DNA of 10,840 bases, taken from the NCBI GenBank assembly GCA_005792805.1, contig SXQV01000198.1:1-10840 (forward strand), in the 5' to 3' direction. Of the stretch, positions 5,524-10,840 are shown one piece after another; position 1 is the stretch's first letter, and each line of letters starts with the position of its first letter. The DNA is from Methylococcaceae bacterium. GTDB lineage: Bacteria; Pseudomonadota; Gammaproteobacteria; Methylococcales; Methylococcaceae. The translations under genes and the position numbers were made by a program. The notes under the pieces are model-generated. The model worked only from the letters and a program-made list of their open reading frames with translations, searched no databases and was not told the origin of the DNA.

Positions 5524-5733
5524 CGGCATTGTGATGTGCCAAAGAGGGAATTCAAACAACCACTTCATGTGAGAGGAGGAATCCAGGATGAATGCTACGG
5601 GTGCAACACCCTGGGTTAGTGTTGGGTGAACGGGGTTTGCTGGCCCTGGTCGAGCAGTTCGGAATAGACCGGGAACGGTGTCTTACTCCGAGCTCTTCCA
5701 GCTTATGAAATCTATCTGACTGATTTGATTCGG
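5524..5733. other. Intergenic stretch with debris after fic
   Basis: No complete gene. On the plus strand a perfect AGGAGG (5574-5579), eight bases before an ATG, opens only a 13-codon frame, MNATGATPWVSVG (5588-5629). The next frame reads GLLALVEQFGIDRERCLTPS (within 5619-5708). Both look coding but are broken. The first resembles, from memory, the N terminus of group II intron reverse transcriptases. CAACAC/GTGTTG (5604-5609, 5619-5624) can form a small hairpin without T run. Confidence 0.35.
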
Positions 5734-6579
5734 CTACGCCGGGGCAATCCACCCGGCCTTGCCGCGCTCCCGCAACCACTGCTCCTGAAAAAGCCGCTTG
5801 GCTGAAGTACCGGCTCGAATAATGAATTGCCGGTTGAGATAGGCATTCAGGGCCACGTTAAATCCCGGGATCAGTGCGCCGGCTTCCTGCCCCAGGACCA
5901 CCCGCTGCAAGGCTTTGTTGGCGGACTCTTCCAATGCCGCATGAATGAAAGACGTTTCAATGCGCTGGCGATACTCCTCCATGGCATGGGCTCGCTGTTC
6001 TGGCGTGGTGGCCATGGATAGCGACAATACACCGATCATTACGCCCTGCTCCTGCTCGGGGGTGAACCTGTATCCATAACAGTGAGCCACCCGATGTATG
6101 AGCCGGAGCGTACCAAACAGCATGGCCGGAATGCCTACGGCAACCGCAATCGGTCCACCGGCCCCTGTCGCAGCCCCCACCCCCAGAGCCATCTGCCCTG
6201 CCTCGGCGATGCAGCGATCCGCCAGGTTATCAGCGAACTCCAGGGGTTGGGCGGCAAGTGCCTCGAACTGGGTGATGCCCCGTGCCTGTAGCTCCTTATC
6301 TTTCAGAACAGAGTCGTCCTGGTTGATGTGGGCGGCCGCCTTGTTGATCCATTCAAGCACCTGCTCAACCGGTGCACCTGGCAATATCCGTCCAGCCAAT
6401 TTGCCTGCGGTAGACGCCACCCGGTTGATGAGGCCGGACATCACGCCGGGACCGGCGCCCTTCCAGTCCGCTATCGCGCGCATCTGGCAACGCTCGTACT
6501 CGGAGAGCACGTCCGGTCGTTCTGGCGCTGGGGAGTTGACGGTTTTTGTCATGCTTCGCTCGTAATGGTGATCATCCAT
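5734..6579 (-). CDS. EcsC-family protein
   Basis: 281 residues, the usual size for EcsC-family proteins. The family is named after a protein encoded with the Bacillus subtilis EcsAB transporter; its molecular role is not established, so none is assigned. The start YERCQMRAIADWKG (28-41) is the typical family opening. The core is LEFADNLADRCIAEAGQMALGV (113-134), followed by a glycine-rich hydrophobic stretch (130-160, with GAATGAGGPIAVAVGIPAML) that probably lies in or at the membrane. The C terminus is basic. Two starts are possible: ATG 6579 and ATG 6552 (residue 10); neither has a strong ribosome site, and the longer is used here. It lies 107 bases behind the DUF1615-type lipoprotein gene on the same strand and may share its transcript. 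No clear terminator follows the stop. Confidence 0.85.
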   Translation of the reverse strand: MDDHHYERSMTKTVNSPAPERPDVLSEYERCQMRAIADWKGAGPGVMSGLINRVASTAGKLAGRILPGAPVEQVLEWINKAAAHINQDDSVLKDKELQARGITQFEALAAQPLEFADNLADRCIAEAGQMALGVGAATGAGGPIAVAVGIPAMLFGTLRLIHRVAHCYGYRFTPEQEQGVMIGVLSLSMATTPEQRAHAMEEYRQRIETSFIHAALEESANKALQRVVLGQEAGALIPGFNVALNAYLNRQFIIRAGTSAKRLFQEQWLRERGKAGWIAPA

Positions 6580-6686
6580 GGTCTCATTTGCCGGCCGTCG
6601 AACTCACCTCGACCCGGGTTTATCTCTGGACTCTTCCCGTTTCCCTTGACGCCCAAAAATTCAGTACGGCTTGGAGACACCGGGCT

Positions 6687-7982
6687 TCAGCCTCTTTTAA
6701 GACAGGCTCGATAGCGTTCATCCACGCGCCTGGCAAATTTTGAGGTCGTCAGACCGTGACTGATCTTGGGGCTGTTGAGCTGGATCTCCGGCAATTGAGC
6801 CCGGGGCAATCTTCCCCCGGATACCCTGGCCAGGGCAAATACCTGAATGAAAAGCGGAGACTTTTCAAAACTGGCCGTTTTTTCTTTCCTGAGGTCACGG
6901 ATGATCGCCTGCTCAGAGAGATCCAGTCGCTCCCTCAGGCTGAGCACGGCTTTTTGTGTCTGGCTTTGGCTGGAGGAAATTTCACCTTCCGTGTAGCGGA
7001 GCAGATCCCCATCACTCTCGATGGCCATGCCGGTCAACTGATTGATAGCCGCCTGAAAAGCGGCATTGCGGCTGGCGTAGTGCCCGGCGTTGTAATCGGC
7101 AAAACGGTAAATCATCTTGTCGTAGGATGCCGGGTAGTCCAGCAGATAAGCGATGCCGAAATACAGACCCCCCCGCCGCGAAAAGAGCTCATCCCTGAGT
7201 GAGGACTGAAGGGTGTAGGGGTAGGTTTTATCCTTGACCTGAGCTTCGGCAAATTTGAGGCTGACCTGCATGGGCCCACCGGTTCTAACCGGGTTGTAAC
7301 TCTCCAGCAACGTCTTCCCCAGCGGCAGCTCGGACGTCATATCGGCATAAAGGGTGTTGAGATCATTCTCGGTCCTGAGCGTGTCGATCCGATCCGCATA
7401 GGTACGACCGCCGGGTGATTTGACCGCCAGCGCCAGCTTCACGGCGAGCCTGGGTATCCCATATTTACTGGCTCGCTGATCTATTTCCGAACGAACAATC
7501 CGCGACAGGCCCGCGACAGGGGGATCGGCATGGAACGTGGATTCCTGCTCGGTGACGGCCAGGACCGCGCAGACATTCTGGTCCGAGGGCGGGAGTTTCA
7601 ATGCATCGAAAGCCACGGCAATGTCCTCGACCCAGCCATTGGCGTCCTTGACGCTCTGGGGAAGAAATCGCCTGATGGCCGCCTGCGTCCCTTGGTCAGC
7701 GGACTTCCGACGCCCGCCTATGAGCGTGTTTTGTGCTGAAGCCCCCCCGGCAGGCTTCGTTGTGAACACGGAGGGCCGGTCGGTGGGCACGGTCGGAAAG
7801 GGTAAGCTTTCTTGCCGAGACGCTTCGTCCTGTTGCGTGATGCCGGAGCAGCCAGCAAACAAGCTTGAGGCAACCACCCAAAAAAGAGGGAAAACGTGTA
7901 ATTTCAATGGTCTATCCGGGTCAGCAGGTTTCTGTTTTTCAAGCCGCCACGGGGCAGCCGGTCTCTTCCCATACTTTTGCAT
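6687..7982 (-). CDS. DUF1615-type lipoprotein with SLT/lysozyme-like motifs
   Basis: 431 residues. A hydrophobic signal (about 28-43) ends in the lipobox LFAGC, with C45 the lipidated residue, so the mature protein is membrane-anchored in the envelope. The body matches the DUF1615 family as I know it, including FADYNAGHYASRNAAFQ (294-310) and DGDLLRY (324-330). Three spots correspond to the lytic transglycosylase (SLT) signature: EQES (145-148, putative catalytic Glu), GGPMQVS (235-241) and DYNAG (296-300, like AYNAG). A peptidoglycan-cleaving or -binding role is therefore likely, but activity is inferred. Residues 46-90 are a low-complexity linker. The ATG at 7982 gives an unusually long, charged stretch before the signal; the TTG at 7907 (residue 26) would give a normal signal peptide and may be the real start. 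It is divergent from the HdeD-like gene across 157 bases and lies upstream of the EcsC gene. Confidence 0.88.
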   Translation of the reverse strand: MQKYGKRPAAPWRLEKQKPADPDRPLKLHVFPLFWVVASSLFAGCSGITQQDEASRQESLPFPTVPTDRPSVFTTKPAGGASAQNTLIGGRRKSADQGTQAAIRRFLPQSVKDANGWVEDIAVAFDALKLPPSDQNVCAVLAVTEQESTFHADPPVAGLSRIVRSEIDQRASKYGIPRLAVKLALAVKSPGGRTYADRIDTLRTENDLNTLYADMTSELPLGKTLLESYNPVRTGGPMQVSLKFAEAQVKDKTYPYTLQSSLRDELFSRRGGLYFGIAYLLDYPASYDKMIYRFADYNAGHYASRNAAFQAAINQLTGMAIESDGDLLRYTEGEISSSQSQTQKAVLSLRERLDLSEQAIIRDLRKEKTASFEKSPLFIQVFALARVSGGRLPRAQLPEIQLNSPKISHGLTTSKFARRVDERYRACLKRG

Positions 7983-8139
7983 AAACCGCCCTGGAAAATC
8001 GACAGATGTATGGCGGTTGGGACGCGGGTTGGCAACACAATGGCTTGATCGACAATGACTTGTCCGGGAGAGTAACCTGGATCGCTCAATTCTGTATCAT
8101 CCCAATCCCACAAACACTCACCCGCAGGAGATCAGAGCC

Positions 8140-8742
8140 ATGACCCATCACATCACTGTCGAATTTACGCCTGCCGAGATGATTCTCCTGCCAGCCAGCA
8201 AGCATTGGGGCACCATTCTTACGCTGGGAATTCTGATGACCGTACTTGGAACCATCGGTTTTTTCCAGCCTATGGCTTACACCGTGGCAACCGTGGTGTT
8301 CTTCGGGGCTCTTCTGCTGGTCGCGGGAGGCGCGGGGATTGTGGCGGCCTTCAAACTCCGGGGCTGGCCAGGCATGACGAGCGCTATTCTGATCGCCGCT
8401 CTTTTCATCCTGACGGGGGCCGCGATGCTGATGCACCCCATTATCACCGGATTTAGCCTGACCTTACTGATCGCTGGATTCCTCATTGCCACCGGCGCGG
8501 CCAAATGCTGGCTGGGCTTTACTCACAAAGAACGGCATGGCTGGGGCTGGATCGTGGCCAATGGCGCAACGTCTGTCCTGCTGGGCTTTCTCATTTTCGG
8601 AGGCTTCCCCGGCTCCGGTCTCTGGGTCATTGGCCTGTTCCTGGCCATTGAGCTGGTATTCGATGGATGGGGTGCCGTCGTGCTGGCACTGGCGGCCCGT
8701 GAGATTGACGAGCGCAGCAAGGGACATCCTGTCGCTCACTAA
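8140..8742 (+). CDS. HdeD-family (DUF308) membrane protein
   Basis: 200 residues with six predicted membrane helices at about 24-41, 46-71, 80-98, 102-124, 133-154 and 159-186, short loops and hydrophilic ends. This is the layout of the HdeD family (two DUF308 repeats). E. coli HdeD is linked to acid resistance at high cell density; the biochemical activity of the family is not known. The ATG follows GCAGGAG (8124-8130) at nine bases. The lipoprotein gene starts 19 bases after the stop, so the two are probably one operon. The 157-base region upstream is shared with the divergent DUF1615 gene. A TATCAT (8095-8100) could be a -10 but has no good -35. The family call is firm; a role in acid stress is not shown. 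Confidence 0.9.
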   Translation: MTHHITVEFTPAEMILLPASKHWGTILTLGILMTVLGTIGFFQPMAYTVATVVFFGALLLVAGGAGIVAAFKLRGWPGMTSAILIAALFILTGAAMLMHPIITGFSLTLLIAGFLIATGAAKCWLGFTHKERHGWGWIVANGATSVLLGFLIFGGFPGSGLWVIGLFLAIELVFDGWGAVVLALAAREIDERSKGHPVAH

Positions 8743-8761
8743 AGGGCGGATCAGAAAAGCA

Positions 8762-9547
8762 GTGACCCTTCGGCTAGTGGCGCGCACCAGACTCTTTGCA
8801 TTTCTCCTGCTGGGCTCGCTCGTGCCGAGCCTGGGCGGCTGTTATTCAGGCTACTACCTAACAGCCGCCAACCAGGATTCGGAAAAGGTACTGGATCGTT
8901 CAAAAGCCGGCGGCGCGGGCGGCTTTCCTGTCTATATTTCGGCCGCCACTCGTGAGCCAGCCGATGAAGGCGAAACCAGTCCGCTCTATGCGTTCGCCAG
9001 ATCACTGCAAGAGACGGGGCTCTACCCCACCATCCATGTCGTGCCACCTCAAGGCGCTTTCATCGAAGCCAGACTCTCGATTGTGCCGGCAGTGCATGAG
9101 GATGAGCAAGCCGCTAACGCCGCCAAGATGGTGCTGACAGGGGCTTCCTTTTTCCTGCTTTCCGGAGCATTACCCCAAACCAACCACTTCGATGCCCATT
9201 ACACCCTGGAGGTCGTTTGGCCAAGCCAGGCAAAGCGGCATTACACCGCTCATTGCGGCGCTTACTCCTACGCGACCATCGACAAATATCGGGACGTTCA
9301 GCGTTCAGCAAAAGCGCTGGAACAATCGGCCTGCCTGAATTCACTGGCCAATCAGATGAGCGCAGACTATCCGCAGATGACAGTAAGCGCCGCCTATACC
9401 CCGCCCGGGGGGATGACTACCGGCCAATTGACTCAGTGGGGGCGGGCGAAAGACCCCAATCAGGCCAAACCTGATGCCGTCTGTAGCGAAGTCGGACTGA
9501 CACCGGGGACAAAAAGCTATAGCGATTGCCTCTCCGAACTGAACTGA
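8762..9547 (+). CDS. Lipoprotein of unknown function with C-terminal Cys-PGT-Tyr-Cys motif
   Basis: 261 residues from GTG 8762. The frame is open far upstream through the HdeD gene, but the signal sequence fixes the start near here; GTG 8777 is the other choice. Basic residues (R4, R8, R10), a hydrophobic core (11-22) and the lipobox SLGGC (C27 lipidated) define a lipoprotein signal. The mature part has a predicted alpha/beta region and hydrophobic VLTGASFFLLSGAL (about 124-137), then a secreted-type domain with C157-type cysteines (AHCGAYSY). The tail AVCSEVGLTPGTKSYSDCLSEL matches a motif seen at the ends of other proteobacterial envelope proteins, C-x3-G-x2-PGT-x3-Y-x2-C. No function is known to me. 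Purine-rich AAGGGCGGA lies before the start but somewhat far (about 12 bases). Likely co-transcribed with the HdeD gene. Confidence 0.82.
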   Translation: MTLRLVARTRLFAFLLLGSLVPSLGGCYSGYYLTAANQDSEKVLDRSKAGGAGGFPVYISAATREPADEGETSPLYAFARSLQETGLYPTIHVVPPQGAFIEARLSIVPAVHEDEQAANAAKMVLTGASFFLLSGALPQTNHFDAHYTLEVVWPSQAKRHYTAHCGAYSYATIDKYRDVQRSAKALEQSACLNSLANQMSADYPQMTVSAAYTPPGGMTTGQLTQWGRAKDPNQAKPDAVCSEVGLTPGTKSYSDCLSELN

Positions 9548-9549
9548 AC

Positions 9550-9575
9550 GCCGCTTACCGGAAAATGTAAGCGGC
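9550..9575 (+). terminator. Hairpin terminator between the lipoprotein gene and leuS
   Basis: GCCGCTTAC, loop CGGAAAAT, GTAAGCGGC: a perfect nine-pair stem two bases behind the lipoprotein stop codon. The following TTGCGTTTG is only moderately T-rich, so termination may be partial. It separates the lipoprotein operon from leuS. Confidence 0.7.
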
Positions 9576-9644
9576 TTGCGTTTGCCCGGGCCGCCTCGGC
9601 TTTAGTATCCTTCACCGTTTATATTCCGCCGCCCGATCGCCCGT

Positions 9645-10840
9645 ATGCAAGACATTTACCAACCCGCCGAAATTGAAGCCAAAACCCAGCGTCTGTGGGA
9701 GGAGGCGGGCGTTTTCCGCGCCGTGGAAGATCAGACAAAGGAAAAGTATTACTGCCTGTCGATGTTCCCCTACCCCAGTGGCCGGCTGCATATGGGCCAT
9801 GTCCGCAACTATACGATCGGCGATGTGATGTCGCGGTACCCCCGCATGTTAGGCAAAAACGTATTGCAGCCGATGGGCTGGGATGCTTTCGGTCTGCCGG
9901 CTGAAAACGCTGCAATGAGCAAGGGTGTCCCGCCGGGAGACTGGACTTACGAGAACATCGCCTACATGAAGCAGCAGCTCAGGGAGCTGGGCTTCGGTTA
10001 TGACTGGCAGCGTGAGATAGCCACTTGCTCGCCGGAATACTACCGCTGGGAACAGTGGTTCTTTCTGCGTCTGCTGGAAAAAGGACTGGTCTATAAAAAG
10101 ACCTCGCCGGTCAACTGGTGCCCGCACGACAACACCGTACTGGCCAACGAGCAGGTCATCGAGGGCTGCTGCTGGCGGTGCGATACACCCGTGGTTCGGA
10201 AGGAGATCTCGCAGTGGTTTATGAAAATCACAGCCTATGCCGATGAGCTGCTGGCCGAACTGGACAATTTGAAGGGCTGGCCGGAGCAGGTCCGCACCAT
10301 GCAGGCCAACTGGATCGGCAAGAGCCATGGCGTGCGCTTCGCCTTTCCCTACACGCTGGCGGGCGAAGCAGGCAAACTCTGGGTCTATACCACGCGCGCC
10401 GACACCCTCATGGGTGTGACCTTCTGCGCCGTAGCCCCTGAACATCCGCTGGCAACCCACGCGGCCAAAACCAGCCCTGCCCTGGCCGAATTCATCAAGG
10501 AGTGCGAACAGAGTGGCACGGCCGAGGCCGACGTTGCCACCATGGAAAAGAAAGGCATGAACACCGGCATCACGGTGAGCCACCCGTTGACGGGCAAGCC
10601 GGTACCGGTCTGGGTCGGTAATTATGTATTGATGAGCTATGGTGAAGGCGCGGTCATGGCAGTACCCGCCCATGACGAGCGGGATTTCCACTTTGCCCAT
10701 AAATACGGACTGGATATCCGTCAGGTAATACAACCCAAGGATCCGGTCGAATCGCCGTTTACGATGGATCGCTGGCAGGACTGGTACGGCGGCAAGACCG
10801 CCGGTGCCTGCATCAACTCCGGCCCCTATGACGGGCTGGA
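9645..10840 (+). CDS. leuS: Leucyl-tRNA synthetase, 5' part (runs off the right edge)
   Basis: The first 398 residues of about 860. The enzyme charges tRNA-Leu with leucine in the cytoplasm and is essential. The class I ATP-binding motif is HMGH (49-52) within YPSGRLHMGHVRNYTIGD. The zinc-finger-like insert has C159, C175, C176 and C179. The editing (CP1) domain begins near 224; its threonine-rich pocket is TTRADT (249-254) and the conserved AHDERDF (342-348) carries the aspartates that recognise the amino group of mischarged leucine. The KMSKS loop and anticodon-binding domain lie outside the window. MQDIYQPAEIEAKTQRLW is a normal family start, so ATG 9645 is right even though no Shine-Dalgarno sequence is seen. 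A possible -10, TATATT (9620-9625), lies upstream without a good -35. The sequence is close to gamma/betaproteobacterial LeuS. Confidence 0.98.
   Translation, partial: MQDIYQPAEIEAKTQRLWEEAGVFRAVEDQTKEKYYCLSMFPYPSGRLHMGHVRNYTIGDVMSRYPRMLGKNVLQPMGWDAFGLPAENAAMSKGVPPGDWTYENIAYMKQQLRELGFGYDWQREIATCSPEYYRWEQWFFLRLLEKGLVYKKTSPVNWCPHDNTVLANEQVIEGCCWRCDTPVVRKEISQWFMKITAYADELLAELDNLKGWPEQVRTMQANWIGKSHGVRFAFPYTLAGEAGKLWVYTTRADTLMGVTFCAVAPEHPLATHAAKTSPALAEFIKECEQSGTAEADVATMEKKGMNTGITVSHPLTGKPVPVWVGNYVLMSYGEGAVMAVPAHDERDFHFAHKYGLDIRQVIQPKDPVESPFTMDRWQDWYGGKTAGACINSGPYDGL

Noticed and set aside
8486..8761. Upstream extension of the lipoprotein frame through the HdeD gene
   Set aside because: The overlap is with a well-supported membrane protein in another frame, and the lipobox signal requires a start near 8762.
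9849..10733. Long minus-strand open frame of 294 codons
   Set aside because: It lies entirely opposite leuS, whose motifs are unmistakable; the frame has no ribosome site and no family features.
1..10840. CRISPR array, retron or other defence system
   Set aside because: No regularly spaced direct repeats of suitable length, no reverse transcriptase domain and no effector genes were found on either strand.

Overview
The window looks like chromosomal DNA of a Gram-negative member of the Pseudomonadota, probably gamma- or betaproteobacterial. It holds a proteobacterial-type leuS start, two lipoproteins with lipoboxes, an HdeD-like membrane protein, a DUF1615-type SLT-like lipoprotein and an EcsC-family protein. 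Genus cannot be settled from the sequence alone.

Left part (1-3368): the end of an integrated genetic element. A P4-type tyrosine integrase (2023-3198, minus) is followed on the same strand by an AlpA/excisionase-type HTH protein (1693-1929), a 49-codon acidic ORF that overlaps its stop (1544-1693) and an unrecognised ORF (862-1314) that seems to have lost its original start by a frameshift. Further left is a small exported protein with a conserved cysteine/GHEAGYEWAEE-type motif (23-574). The right boundary is visible: 3324-3368 is the 3' part of a tRNA-Thr(CGU) gene from the anticodon loop to CCA, without its 5' half, followed by a typical terminator (3383-3409). The intact tRNA and other element end should lie left of the window. 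Short AGATTAAYG repeats sit in the int promoter and upstream of the HTH gene, suggesting shared control.

Middle part (3383-5733): chromosome with accessory genes. An orphan Phd-type antitoxin with a shortened C terminus (3455-3664, minus) ends beside the tRNA terminator, with no toxin gene. A Fic-domain adenylyltransferase with an N-terminal inhibitory motif and probable C-terminal winged helix (4159-5523, plus) follows. Its upstream region carries a good sigma70-like promoter surrounded by nine copies of the hexamer YATCAR on both strands, a likely operator array and the most unusual regulatory signal here. The 210 bases after fic hold only gene debris.

Right part (5734-10840): envelope genes and housekeeping. 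On the minus strand are a DUF1615/SLT-like lipoprotein (6687-7982) and an EcsC-family protein (5734-6579). Diverging from them on the plus strand are an HdeD-like six-helix membrane protein (8140-8742) and a lipoprotein (8762-9547) ending in a strong hairpin. leuS starts at 9645 and runs off the right edge. I see no CRISPR array, rRNA or complete tRNA. No complete novel multi-gene system is evident; the best leads are the fic operator array, the int/HTH operator-like repeats and the frameshifted and coupled small genes behind the integrase.
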